The position numbers and the translations under genes are program-made. Positions 12,460-25,200 of a DNA stretch of 64,000 bases are shown in pieces. This stretch comes from Diadema setosum (lineage: Eukaryota > Echinodermata > Echinoidea > Diadematoida > Diadematidae): positions 5,436,564-5,500,563 of the forward strand of contig NC_092706.1 of NCBI RefSeq assembly GCF_964275005.1. The letters are read 5' to 3'. Position 1 is the first letter of the stretch. Every line of letters begins with the position of its first letter. The notes under the pieces were generated by a model that was not told the DNA's origin, ran no database searches, and was given only the letters and a program-made list of their open reading frames with translations.

Positions 12460-15274
12460 CTTGGCTTTGCTTCGTAAACGAAGATTAAGGGGCATTGACG
12501 TCCACGTCTGGCGCAAGCTCGCTGGTGGCTGAAGAGGCCAATTCGTGACAGGCACAATCGACCACAACGGCTGCAGGGGAATGACAAGTCCGGGTTTTGT
12601 GTTGTGGCAACACGGTTCTTCCTCCTTCTTCGCTTTTCTTCGAGAGTAGCCCTACGGTTGTTCTCAAAGGAGGACACTGATTGGTGCACTGTTTGTCGCC
12701 AGGACCCTCGGTCAGCGGCAAGGGATGACCACTGCCGATAGTCGATGTTGCAGGTAGATAGAGACTTTTTCAGAGAGTCTTTGTACCTCTTCTTTGGTGC
12801 TCCTCTGTTACGGTGCCCAGTGGAGAGTTCACCATAGAGAGTGATCTTGGGTAGGCGGTGATCCTCCATTCTCGTGACGTGCCCTGCCCATCGCAACTGC
12901 GTTTTCAACAGCATGGCCTCGACACTGGTGATCCCTGCTTGTTGAAGCACATCCACGTTTGTGATAGTAGTCGCTCCAATGGATGTTGAGGATAGAGCGC
13001 AGACATCGTTGGTGGAAACGTTCCAGGAGTCGTAGGTGGTGTCTGTAAGTGACCCAGGACTCAGAGCCATACAGGAGGGTGGTAAGTACCACAGCTCTGT
13101 AAACACTGATCTTTGTGACTTTCTTGAGGTGCTTGTTTTTCCAGACACGTCTGTGGAGTCTGCCAAAAGCACTATTAGCCTTTGCCAGTCTATTATCCAC
13201 TTCCTTGTTGATTTTTGCATCAGAGGAGATGATACATCCCAGGTAGGTGAACTGTTTGACTGCCTTCAATTCTTTCTCACAGATTGTAATGTGGGGTGGG
13301 CAATACGCTTCCTGGGGGGCAGGCTGATGGAGAACCTCTGTCTTCTTCAGGCTGACTTCGAGACCAAAGAGCTGAGATATCTCTGCAAAGCAGGATGTTA
13401 CACGTTGCAGGGCAGGCTCTGTATGGGTTACGAGGGCAGCATCATCGGCTAAAAGTAGCTCTCGAATCAGTTGCTCTACAGTCTTGGTGTGGGCCTGTAG
13501 ACGTCGTAAGTTGAACAGGCTACCATCGGTGCGGTATCGAATGTAAATGCCGTCCTCGTCACCGAGGTCATCCGTGGTCCGTTTAAGCATCATGCTGAAG
13601 AAGATAGTGAAGAGAGTTGGTGCGAGGACGCAGCCCTGCTTCACACCGTTTGTGATTGGGAAAGGTTCCGAGAGTTCATTTCTGTTTCTGACCTGGCCAC
13701 ACTGATCTTCGTGAAGCTGCATGACCATGTTAAGAAACTTGGGTGGACAGCCAAGACGCTCCAGGATCTGCCAAAGGCCTTTCCTACTCACAGTATCGAA
13801 AGCCTTTGTCAGGTCTACGAAGGTGACATATAGGCCCTTGTTTTGTTCACGGCATTTTTCTTGGAGCTGCCTGAGCACGAATACGATGTCAGTAGTACCC
13901 CTGTTCGATCTGAAACCGCACTGGCTCTCTGGCAGGTGGAGTTCTGCCACAGCAGGTACTAGTCTGTTGAGAAGGATTCTTGCTAGAATTTTTCCGGCGA
14001 TGGCGAGGAGAGTTATCCCTCGGTAGTTTGAACAGTCAGACTTTTCACCTTTGTGTTTGTAGAGGGTGATGATGACAACATCTCGGAGGTCTTGTGGTAG
14101 CTTACCCTGTTCCCAGCAGCATAGGAAGAGTTCATGAAGTTTTGAAAGCAATGCAGCTCCTCCATGCTTCCAAATTTCTGGCGGGATGCCGTCGATGCCT
14201 GCAGCCTTGCCACACTTCATCTGGTTTGTGGCCTTGATGACCTCTTCGAGGGTGGGAACTTCGTCTAGCTCTTCTTTCACAGATTGCTGTGGGATCTGTT
14301 GAATTGTCGGTTCGTCGACAGAGCGGTCGGCGCTGAAGAGGGTCTGGAAATGTTCTGCCCAGCGATTCAAGATGGATGTTTTGTCAGTGAGTAGTGCCTG
14401 GCCGTCTGAACTGCGCAGGGGGCTGACCACTTGGTGCGAGGGGCCGTAGACTGCCTTTAGAGCTTCGTAGAAGCCCCCGTAGTCACCGGTGTCGGCACAA
14501 AGCTGAACTTTCGAGGCGAGGTTGGTCCACCACTCATTCTGGATGAATCGCAGCTTGCGCTGGAGATTGCTGCAGGCAGAGCGGAAGGCAGTTTTCTTTA
14601 CAGAGCATGATGGTTGTGCAAGGTGGGCCTGATGGGCAGACCTCTTCTTCTCCAGTAGTTGATGGATTTCTTTGTCATTTTCGTCAAACCAGTCTTTGTT
14701 CTTCTTTGTGGAGAGCCCTAAGACTTCTTTAGAGGACTGCAGAATGGCAGTTTTCAGGTGTGCCCAAAGCGTTTCAGGACAGGGATCTGTGGGAGGGTCT
14801 GAACCTTCTAACTTCAACTGAAGATTTGACTGGAAGTTGGCTCTCACATCGGCTGACTTCAGGCTACCGATCTGGATCTTCTTCCTGGGCGGACCTCCTC
14901 GTTTTGGCTTTGGCTTGAAGTGAAGGCTGAGCTTGCATCGTACGAGGCGATGGTCTGTATGACATTCTGCACTGGGCATCACTCTGGTTTGCACAACATC
15001 TCTGAGGTCACGTTGGCGCACAAGGACATAGTCTAAGAGATGCCAATGTTTGGACCTGGGATGCATCCAGGTTGTCTTGAGGCTGTCTTTCTGCTGGAAA
15101 GTGGTGTTGGTGATTGCGAACTGCAGCTCTGAGCAGAATTCCAACAGGAGATGTCCATTGTCATTACAGTTCCCAATTTCATGTCTGCCAAGAACACCTT
15201 TCCAGGCTTCCGAATCTCGGCCCACTCTGGCATTAAAGTCGCCGAGGATAACAATCTTGTCATCTGCAGGGATG
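12460..15274 (-). mobile_element. RTE-like non-LTR retrotransposon, 5'-truncated
   Basis: A single long ORF (about 15282-12829, its first codons from the flank) carries the C-terminal half of an APE-type endonuclease (ILGDFNARVG; HWHLLDYVLV; TDHRLVRCKL). It then carries a reverse transcriptase with NYRGITLL, CGFRSNRGTTD, VTFVDLTKAFDTV, GVKQGCVLAPTLF and the catalytic box LLADDAALV. A +1-type frame change at about 12961-12966 moves the rest to another frame: LRWAGHVTRMEDHRLPK, RNRGAPKKRYKDSLKK and a Cys/His cluster CSRCGRLCLSRIGLFSHQRA. The endonuclease N-terminus is missing and there is no poly(A) tail. The clade (RTE or a 'craniofacial development protein 2-like' relative) is a judgement from motifs only. 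Confidence 0.88.
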
Positions 15275-16048
15275 TCTTTCATTCACTTTATTTGGGATAT
15301 CTCGGCCATTTCAAAACGGATTTTCATCAAATAAACCTATAATTCCTCTTAGAACTGCACTTTCTCTTAGCAAGTCATATAGAGCACGTTGTCACCCGGT
15401 TAAATCCGCGCGTAAAAGCCCGTCGCGGTTAATCTTGCTGCACGATACATTTCATTGGTAATGTATCTGACATGTTCGATGGTAACGTATCTGATGTGCC
15501 GTTACCGTTCTCACACTATTATTTACAAAAATAATAATTTGGCCCTGAAATCTTCAATTCTAAATCGAACGTCATAACATCATAGACTGAAATGTAACAG
15601 TCATCCTCTCATTCTTAAAATTATTTGGTAATATATCATCAATATCAATAATTGTTAACAAATCAGTACTATTCATACCTTGATTTAAAAAAAAAAAATG
15701 AACGGGCTTAACATTACCCTTCGCCAATATATGGTGAATTTTAATACATCCCCTTTTCAGATAAATTGTGATAAAAAACATCTTTCCTTTCAAACGTATG
15801 TTTATATTATCAAAATTAATCGGGTTTTCAAATTCCCATCCATATTCCTACACCCACTAATCTCTTCTCACACTTGCAAAATATCCCTATAAAATTGCGG
15901 AATTTTCGAATTCAATTTCGTTAATTCATAATTAAAAAGGAATATACATCGACCTCCTGCTGACCTACAACAATAATCAATATACAATTTCCAACTCAAA
16001 ATCTTATTTCCTTAAAAAAACAACGTTTCAGCCAAACTATCCGTTGCA

Positions 16049-16095
<47 letters not shown>

Positions 16096-16135
16096 GGTCA
16101 TTTTAACACCGCCATTATTATAATCCTGACATAAT
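15275..16135 (-). repeat. Long direct repeat A', right copy
   Basis: 861-bp partner of 11559-12459, with the same L1/Tx1-like C-terminal remnants on the minus strand and a shorter (AT)n at 16053-16093. It continues into the matching L1-like reverse transcriptase fragments at 16136-16960, so this copy is the one in its original context. Confidence 0.85.
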
Positions 16136-16960
16136 ATATTTGTTTTATTTCTATCTTTCCCATTTCATAAAAATTCCAACATATTTTTTTCCACCTCTAT
16201 CATTACCTTATTTGGATCAGCTGTAAGAGAAGAATCATAATTCAATTTTGATAAAGGATAAGTTTTCATAAAATGCACTTTACCTATAAAAGTCAAATCC
16301 CTTTGCTTCCACCACCCTAATAATCTTTTTATTTTACTTAATATTTTCTTATACATGTAATTCATTTCTTCTCTTATCTTTAAATTCAAAGAAAAATATT
16401 TCTGGTTTATTTTTCTTCCTTTCCAATCCGAACAAAATATGTTTTCTCTTTATTGATTCTGAGACCACTTATTTTAAAAGACTCATCAACAATGTATTTT
16501 AACCTGTTCACAAATTTTTCATCATTAACAAAAAGCATTATATTACCTGTATAAAGAACTTGGTTCACTTCATATTTCCCAAATGTAAAACCTTTAACAC
16601 CATCATCTTCTCTCACTACACTAAAATTTATATGGCCAATAGAAATAAATGAGGCGATAGAGAATTCCCCCTAACTCCTTTCTTAATACCGAAATACCCC
16701 GTCGAACGTCCTCCATTCATAAGACTTCTCATATCTGTATAAAATATCTTATTTTAAGCCATGTTTTGTAAGAATTCCAAAACCAAATACTTCCAACACT
16801 TTGAATTAAAAAAATAGAAATTTACCGAATCAAATACTTTTCCAAAATCGACTGCAATTAAAAATCCATTAGTTTGATCCAATGAATGAAAGAACATCAG
16901 GATCCTCAATTACCCTTACCACCTCACCTATTTTTCTCTCTTTAATATGCCCAGCCTGAT
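16136..16960 (-). pseudogene. L1/Tx1-like LINE reverse transcriptase remnant
   Basis: Minus-strand fragments include YKKILSKIKRLLGWWKQRDL followed by FIGKVHFMKTYPLSKLNY, DESFKISGLRINKEKT, a decayed ADD box (TGNIMLFVND) and, in another frame, AVDFGKVFDSVNFYFF with GVRGNSLSPHLF. Order and spacing fit an L1-type RT interrupted by frameshifts. A (CA)n run sits at its edge (16963-16982). Confidence 0.75.
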
Positions 16961-17244
16961 CACACACACACACACACACACTCATACACACGCATCGTAT
17001 CATCCCCCCATCAGGCGTAATAAATATTCATGATAGGTTCCCGCTCTTACCGAGGGGAATTGTACATTTGCGGCTGCGTGAAATGAATAATCAACACTGG
17101 GCTTAACGCGCCTAGTCGGGGCAGCAATTCTCGGGATTGCGCCATCACTCAGCTTAACGAGTATAGTCGGCGTGAAAAGAATCAATGAAAAGGGTCCAGA
17201 ACTAGACTACGGTGTGACCGCTCAGGCCCCAAACTCTAGAACCG

Positions 17245-17510
17245 TTCAGTGAAGGCTCACACCTGTAAATATAATGGAATGTCCCTGACTGCATCACAAA
17301 ATCGTACCAAAGGTACAAGAATAAATGAAAAAAAAAAATCACAAATGCAGTTTGGCAAAAAACTGAATAGCTGCAGATATCGAGTATGAATTTCTCTACA
17401 AACTTCACTTCGGTTGGAAGATGAAAGCTTTTCTCATGGAATTTAAAGGGACTTTCTTTGACAGGATACATGTACAAAAGTATATGATTTTTCTTTTAGT
17501 AAAAAGGACT
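17245..17510. repeat. Dispersed repeat Z, copy 1
   Basis: About 265 bp that recurs at 48845-49105 in the same orientation (shared GCTCACACC...ATAAATGAA, AATGCAGTTTGG, AACTGAATAGCTGCA, TTTTCTCATGGAATTT). Probably part of a MITE family; no TSD is clear. Confidence 0.65.
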
Positions 17511-17740
17511 CGTAGTCTGACTTTACGAACCCTTGAACAAAGTTTGAGCGAAAGAACCCCCCTTGGAAATTTGATGGATGAAATGATATATCTAACTTTT
17601 TTTCAGGTTAGTTAAGATGAAGCATTTCATTTCTCCCAGCTTTTTCACAGAATTTTTGTAATTTTACATTTTAACACACGTCTTTATGGGGAAATAGTGT
17701 TACCTGTGTGAGCCCTGAAAATCACGTCTGTCCAGAATTA

Positions 17741-17875
17741 GCCTTTTGACAAGGCCCTCTCGCTGTAATGGGTGAGCGAAGCGAACCCAACCGAGCACGA
17801 CAGCGCAGGGCCTGTCGCTTCCCCTTGTTCCCTTTCGCTCGTCACCACACAGTGAGAGGGCCTTGTCAAAAGGCT
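17741..17875. mobile_element. MITE with TA duplication
   Basis: Terminal inverted repeats GCCTTTTGACAAGGCCCTCT and its complement end at TA on both sides (17739, 17876), giving a ~135-bp element. A relative sits at 34325-34432. Confidence 0.75.
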
Positions 17876-17879
17876 AGTC

Positions 17880-18516
17880 CAAAATTAGACCGCAAGTGCG
17901 TGATAAAGTATGCGTGCAGAGCACTGATCTCAGGAGTAACCTCAAGTGATTTATGTGGTGCACAGGTGTACATTATCTCCACACAAACACACACACACAC
18001 ACACACAAACTTTTTATCAAACCCTGATTCAATTTTTTTCAAAGGAGTTTGGGCCGCTGGAGCGGGGTACTAGTCACCTTCAGTGATAGTGCTATTTTTT
18101 TTTTTTTTTTTTGGGGGGGGGGTTGTTTTTGTTTTTGTCTTTCTGGGAGAGGAGGATAGGTAGATTTTTTTTTTCAACTTTCCTTGCCAAATTTGCTCAT
18201 GCAGCGATGGTGGCACTTGATTTTCAAATTTATAACTTTTTTTAGTGGAAGGCATTTGGAGCTGTCGAATGCCATCACATTCTTTTCTACGTTATAGACA
18301 GATAAAATGGACAGGATTGCTCTACTTTCTAGCATTAAAACCATACTTGTGATAGGGTATCTACTCTCATCGGTAATGGGAACATTTTATTGTACTTCAA
18401 GGTTTTCTCTCTGACACTGCTTACCTCTAGCCCCGGTCTTTTGCTGCATACACGGGAGTACCCATATCCCTTTTATCTAGCTCTTTAACAAGACTTTGAC
18501 GTCGAGCAACGTAACT

Positions 18517-18556
<40 letters not shown>

Positions 18557-19117
18557 GGTGAAGCATATTCCCGGTGATTAAGAAACAATTTATTCTGTAG
18601 CAACTGCAAATGGGAATATAGTAAAACTTGCTCACGTATCCATGTCAGTGTGTCAACCCTTCCATTTTTCATACTCGTCGGTCCTATTAAAATAATTTAA
18701 ATCGCAATTTTATTTGAAAATTTGACAGTCCAAACAAACGAGAATAAGTGAGAAATTGTGTACGCAGTAATATAAAGTGCTAAGAAATTGAAATGTCTGC
18801 CTGTCTGTATGCTTGCCGGTACCCCAAGATACTCAATTCATAAAAGCAAAGTACATTGATTTATAATTTCTTGCACTGAGACGTACAGACAGTCCAGTCA
18901 ATTGTCTTTTTCTTTTTCTCTATATCTATTGAGAACGTTCCTTCGCCAAATTTCAGAACCAACAAATGATAAAAGTCTGTCATGGCAATTTTCTTCTACG
19001 TCATCGACAATCGTGAAGATGTTTTGGCCAATGTCATTATCATGCACCATGTTCACTGTAACAATGCTCGGGACAATCCCACTTCAACCCAGAGTATCCC
19101 AAATGTAACCAAATAAA
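17880..19117. other. No recognised gene; homopolymer runs
   Basis: Contains a (CA)n run near 17985-18008, a T-run fused to a G-run at 18096-18121, and a T36-type run at about 18518-18553. No coding region recognised. Confidence 0.5.
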
Positions 19118-19345
19118 CGGTGTCATCCCACGAGGCCGACACCTACGATTCACACACCCCATGAGTTCGACAGATACATCAACTTTAATGTTCGGTCTCG
19201 TGGGCCCTATTTGCTTAGTGTCGAACTCATTGGCTGTATGGATGACCGGTGAACTGTTTAACCCATGGGCTGTATAGCCCTTTTGCTGTATGACTCTTGG
19301 GCTGTATGACTCGTGGGTGTCGGTCTCTTGACGTGCACCCAATAA
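19118..19345. repeat. Motif-rich foldback (GGCTGTATGACTC words)
   Basis: Words GGCTGTATGACTCGTGGG, CTTGGGCTGTATGAC and CATGGGCTGTATAGC repeat on the right, with complementary CCCCATGAGTTCGACAG-like words on the left and ACACCTACGA/TCGTGGGTGT ends. It is a short inverted element made of variants of one motif. Confidence 0.55.
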
Positions 19346-20214
19346 ACACGTAAAAAATTGAATGTTTTAAAAGAGTCAACCCACCACTGCACTGTTCATA
19401 TCAAAATAACTTTTGGTGTGGTTTTTTTTTTTTTGTATTTTGACAGTCGTGCACAAAAATTATTAGACAAACAAAGGAAATATCTTTGCATTCCTACATC
19501 AATGTTATTCAACGCATAATAAATCTACAAAATGTTCCGCAAGATGTACGCAGATATCAAGTTGAAAATTAAGGTATTAACGTGCAATTTATATTATGCA
19601 CAATTTTTTAAAGATTGCTATATACAGGTAACGAAGGAGTGATAAGAAATTATATCGCATTGCTTTATTTTGCGGAATTATTACTGAAACACGCATTGGT
19701 CCTTAGGAAACTACAAACACATTTGTATTGAGTGACATTTAATTACATCCATAAAGTGGGCATCAAAATATCATTTACAGCTGATTTATACCTTTTAATA
19801 TCTTTTCTTGATTACTTTATTGATCCATGCATCATAGCAGTCAAATAAATTTACTTTCGAGTTTTCGATTCATAATAGTCATTTGAACATACATATTCCC
19901 TCTTTTCTTCGGCAATATAAGTGTAATTCAACAGCGTACACCAGCTAAAATGTTAACCCCAACGTGGTATTGATAAATACCTCGGGGAATTATAAAATTT
20001 TGGAGGCCGAAGATGTATATTCCCCAAAATGTCCCCCTCCTCTTATCCTCTACATGAATTTCATTGATATCTATTCAGTTGCACAAAGTTCAACTGTACA
20101 ATTCAATGCAAAAAAAAAAATATCATACCCTTTATCATGGCCTATATCTGTATACGTATATTTTCTCCATGCCGTATTCTGTGTTAACGTTCAAGTATTC
20201 CTGTTTTTTTTCTA

Positions 20215-20935
20215 CTGGAAAAAATACATGATCTATTACAGAGTATATTCCATACAGTGTTAAGGTAAATATGAATATTGAAGAGCTTGAAAAATCATAT
20301 AATAGTATAGGCCTACTTTAAACATAATTTCCACACTATTAACCACCCTAAAGAAAATTGTAATTACAGGCACCTTCACCAGAAATGCATTCGTATTTCA
20401 TTGAAAATCAATATCTATATATTTCTACTGAAAAAAAAAAAACACAAGATGATCTATTACTGAGCATATTCCGCTCAGTGGTAGAATAAATGTGAATATT
20501 AAAAAGTTTGAAAAATTATAAGATATTATAGGTCTACTTAAAACATAATTTTCACACTTAACCACCTTAAAGAATATTGTCATTGACAAATTCATCAGCA
20601 ATGCATTCGAATTTCATTGAAAATCAATATTTAGATATTTCTACTGAAAAAAAAAAACACACGCAAGATAACAGAGTATATTCATTATAGTGTTCAAGTA
20701 AATATGAATATTAAAAAAAGCTTGAGAGATTATATAATATTATAGGCCTACTTAAAACATGATTTCCACACTTAACCACCTTATATGTTGTCATTGTTAC
20801 CTTCACAAGAAATGCACTCGTGCTTCGTTAAAAGTCAATGTGTTGATATTTCTACTGAAAAAGAAATCCATTACAGAGTATATTCCGTATGTATACAGTG
20901 TTAGAGTAAAATAACATGAATATTGAAGAGAGAGA
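20215..20935. repeat. ~215-bp tandem repeat, about 3.5 copies
   Basis: TTTCTACTGAAAAA recurs at about 20210, 20423, 20637 and 20847. Each is followed by ATTACAGAGTATATTCC, ATATTAAAAAGCTTGA, TATAGGCCTACTT and CTTAACCACCTTA. Copies are moderately diverged. It ends in an AG-rich run at 20926-20947. Confidence 0.8.
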
Positions 20936-20939
20936 GAGA

Positions 20940-21833
20940 GAAAAAAAAATCTGTCTGACCCGGCAGCAAATCTGGATTACTGATTCCAAAACGATGTTGA
21001 ATCAATTCTGATTCTATCTGAGTAATTGTCATATGAGTGAATGATTATGATGATATTGATAACAGCAAAGCAATATGATAATAATACATGAAAATCAATT
21101 TTTACTCCTCCTCCTAATGCTTACTTTTCCACACTCCTTTCTCCTCTTCCGCATCATCATCAGATCAAGATAGACCTTGCATGACGTACTAGTAGATGTA
21201 ATGCAATGCTCACTCAAAGACCAAACATGACCACAGACGAAAAATGTAACATATTAAATGTACCAAGAGCAAAATCAAACACACAAATGTTGGACAGTAG
21301 ATAACAGCAATAATTCCTATTTGATATGATTTGATTTGATTTTTTTTCAACATAATTTCATACATAAGTCAAATGTCTTTTCAGTAATACAGAAAGTGTC
21401 AGTTTACGGATTACAATGTACATATGATTCGAAGTAAGGATGTGTGTATCAATTGTTATGATAATTATTAACTAAATTTATATCATATTTCATTTCATTT
21501 GCATCTAATTCTAATTGCTAGAATTTTGAATAGGTACATGCAGACAGTTTTACATCCTTGTCCATAACTTTCATTCTGTTGCGGTTACCCTATATAGCGT
21601 GTTATGTGATAGAAGAAATCTTTGGTAACATATCTAAGGTGTTTCACAACTACATTACATCACAAACCTGCTTTTCAATCTACTTCAAAGAATGTATCCA
21701 GAAGGCAAAGAATTATGGACTCATATGTACACCTAAGATTACTTCCTATAATATTCCTTAATCTTTTCGGTACAGAGAACATAAGTGAGAGATAGAGAAA
21801 AATAAACTTTTGCTAGAAACAAGAGGCATCTTT

Positions 21834-21878
<45 letters not shown>

Positions 21879-22010
21879 ACTAATCTAATATGGAATGCGA
21901 TTATGGATGAGTGTCACAGGCGGTGAACTAATTAATGCATACAACATTTTTTGCTATTATATGATAATGCTATTGCTTAAGCTTGCCACCGGTCTTTACT
22001 ATAGGTTAGA
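20940..22010. other. 3' flank of the gasdermin gene
   Basis: AT-rich sequence with an (AT)n run at 21837-21873. The 3' untranslated region of the minus-strand gasdermin must lie here, but I could not identify its end. Confidence 0.4.
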
Positions 22011-22235
22011 TTACTGGCCCCACAGAGCATAAATCACTGCCAGCATTTCACCGGGAGTAACAGATTCGCCCCCAGTCTGCTGGCTGCCTTGGCAGAGATA
22101 CCACTTCTCATCCATTCTCTCACGATTGAAGCCGACGCTAACCAGCAGCGATTCCACGTGCGGGAACTCCTCGGTGAGACCGGTAACCCGGGTTTGATCC
22201 AGGGGGAGACGGTCTACCGACATAGACTTCGCAAG
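22011..22235 (-). CDS. gsdme-like: Gasdermin exon 10 (last exon, stop codon)
   Basis: Acceptor ctttgtcttcag|CTTGCG opens 75 codons (phase 0) ending in TAA at 22011. It encodes LAKSMSVDRLPLDQTR, then TEEFPHVESLLVSVGFNRE, then KWYLCQGSQQ and the C-terminus GEMLAVIYALWGQ. The final hydrophobic helix plus short polar tail matches the GSDME C-terminus in character. I found no clear AATAAA polyadenylation signal just downstream (below 22011). Confidence 0.92.
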   Translation of the reverse strand, partial: LAKSMSVDRLPLDQTRVTGLTEEFPHVESLLVSVGFNRERMDEKWYLCQGSQQTGGESVTPGEMLAVIYALWGQ

Positions 22236-25200
22236 CTGAAGACAAAGAAAAATGAAATCAAAGATACATGCTTAATTACATGCAAAGTATAGTAAGCTGC
22301 ATTTCTTGGTTATTTTATATTTTTCATTTTTTTACTTTTTTAGAAAGGCGGTACGAGATGTGTGTACGAGCGGAATTATGTTCTTCAGTTTAAATGACGA
22401 ACCTAAAATTCGACATAGCTCATGTGCAAAATACATTTAAAGCCACTATAGTGGTAAGTCTCTCTGAAGATGAGGTTGATTTGTTGGCCCCATACGTTAT
22501 ATTATCTTAAAAATAGGTTGCTTCTCATTGTTATTTGGAGGTAGTGGATGTTGAACCTTTCACACATATTCACGAATATTCAAATCACAGTTTGAATCAA
22601 CACGCAGTCGACATCAGTTGTTCCATGACCACCATGAATGTATTTATGGTTTGTATTTGCATAATTTATAATGTTAATGGATTCACTTCCATTTAAACAG
22701 TAAACATTATGATCTGTTGCTCACGTTCTCCAAGTTTATCGAAAAGAAACTAAATGAAGAAAATTCTTCTCTATCCCTTTCTTCTGTTCTTCAGTCATCT
22801 GATGTACATTGCTCGTTATGCCCTCCATCTTTTTTAAGGAAGCAGGCTCTTATAGGGTATAGGCCAATTTTATAATACAAAAATTAAACTCTGTAACATC
22901 CTTTTCTTTCCGGAAATATGCCACCATATGCATGGGACAAACATAATTATCGCGCCTACACGCACACTCCCCCCCCCCCACACACGCAAACACACAAACA
23001 AACACACAGACACACAAACACACAAGCAAACATGAGCACATAGACACATAATAAATGGAAAGGAAGTACAAGCATTACCATCTCCATTAATGCTGATCTC
23101 TCGGTCTCCGTGCACTGCAGCAACTTGTCGCGCTGGTCTTCACTGAGATCTATAAAAAAAAAAAAAAAAAGACGAAGACTTACAAGACATAATAGTGTTG
23201 GCACAGTACATGGGCACTCGGATCGAGTTACTTCAAAACCTGCACTGGGCCAACAGCCAAATCGCGTTTGGAAGAAAGTAATGCAGCACTGAAGGGGCAA
23301 AGTAACCATAGGTTGCATATCACTATCATGATTATATCATTTTTATACTTCTTATTGTTGTTACTGTCATTATCCCCGTCTTATAAGATATGAGACTTCT
23401 TTTACCCTCAAAGCTTTAAACATTGCTTAAGGTGCAATCACACATCGCCGGTTTTGATGGCGGTTCATGGCGGTTCAGCAAATCGCCGTGCTCCGCCAAA
23501 GACCGTGTTTACACCGTACACAAACCGTGGTCATCCGTCACTCATCCGCCATGAACCCCGGGAACCGCGGGGAACCGCGGGGAACCGCCAGAAAAATTAA
23601 ACAAGTTTAATTTTTCGTGGCGGTCTTGGCGGTTTGAAATGGACCGTGTTCACATCGCCGTTCATCGTGTAAAGAACGGCATCCTCCGTGTTTGCACTGC
23701 AAGATCCTTAATGATACCGTGTTAACACCGCCATAATTTTCAAGCAAAGAGAAACAATGAACTTAAAAGAGAATAATGGCTCCGGCGACACTTCGTGGCG
23801 GAGAAATAAAAAATGGAGAAAAAAAAAAGCAAAGATGAACCCATAATCCAAGATCGGGTAAATATACTGAATGCTATAGCTTCCTTACCTCTTTAACACA
23901 TACAATACAGTAATAAATAAAGTTTAATGTTCAAAAAGTTGTTAGGTATGTTGCATTACATCATTTACATTAAAACCATCATTTACATTAAAAGGTAAGT
24001 TCATAATTTTAAATAAAACTTAGCAGCTTTCAAGATGGCCAGCAACGTGAACCTGATAAGTTATACACAGAAGACTTGTGTAAATATGTTATGTTGATAC
24101 AGATACGTTGAAACTTAAGAGAGTAGAGGGAAAAGCAATGTTGAAACTTGAAAAAAAAAATCACCATTATTGTGTTACGTGAACCTGTAAGTAAAGAGGA
24201 AACTATGCACACATACTGTATGTATATGCTTCTTTGATAGTGTACAATGTACATATGTCTTTTTATTGACTATTGTTAAAGATATTATTATTATATTATC
24301 ATCGTTGCCGTTCTTATAAAGCGCATAATACCTTTGGCAAGGCCTCTATGCGCTTAAAGGTATTAGCCCACATTTGTAAACCTGCAGCAATTGGTCTCAT
24401 AGTTAGCATGGAGTTTGGGTATGATTGCAGTAACACCTGTGCAAAATTTCGTTCCAATTAGTCCATTACTTTCATAAAAATAAATGAAAATGCACCGTAA
24501 TCCGTATGCATGCGTGTCTATAACGCTCGCTAGCTCCGGTCCACGTACGTGTTACATGTACAATGTACGTAGCTATAGCCCGCGCTCGTAATTCGATTTT
24601 GGGTCGGGTTGACCCGGTTTGAAAATTGATTTTAAAACGATGATTTTCTCTCTTTTATCGAATGGTATAGACAAAGAGCGACAGGTGAGGTATGTTACTG
24701 TTATAACTTGTACTTGAAGTCATATTGGACCTGTTTTATGCAGTTTTGATTTTCGTGGGTTTGCAAATGTGGGCTAGTACCTTTAAGAGGGGGTAACAAA
24801 AAGATAAACAGGAAAAGGTAATTTCAGAAACAGCAACATGCTGCATTAATCATGTTAATCATCATCTACAATCACTATGTTACTATTTTAGCAGATAAGT
24901 TTTTAAAAACATTTTGGACTTATTGATGAGAACTTGCATGTTTTATCACTTGGGGTGCTGTTCCACAGTTCTGGGGCTGCATAAACTTTGTTTGTCATAG
25001 TAGTTTGTTGTAATGGATCGAGGGTATCACATACAGATTCCCCTTACGATTTAGGAACTCCCATAGGCTCATATTTCACGAGGAGCAATTTTGTGAAAAC
25101 ATGGATAAACAAGCAACAAGATCTTAAATCCAATACAAGATCTTAATACCAAATAATAATGTGAAAACTTAAAGAAAAAGAGAGACGTTGAAACAAGCAA

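Noticed and set aside
12342-12480. Tyr-Ile repeat tail on the RTE-like second frame
   Set aside because: The frame runs through the retrotransposon end into an (AT)n microsatellite; the tail is not protein-coding.
11559-16135. LTR retrotransposon
   Set aside because: The direct repeats contain older MITE and L1-like sequence, lack TG...CA ends, and enclose an APE endonuclease/RT of non-LTR type with no gag, protease or integrase.
22850-23115. Cys/Val-rich minus-strand frames overlapping gasdermin exon 9
   Set aside because: Driven by a (CA)n run; only the 71-nt exon between good splice sites fits the gasdermin.
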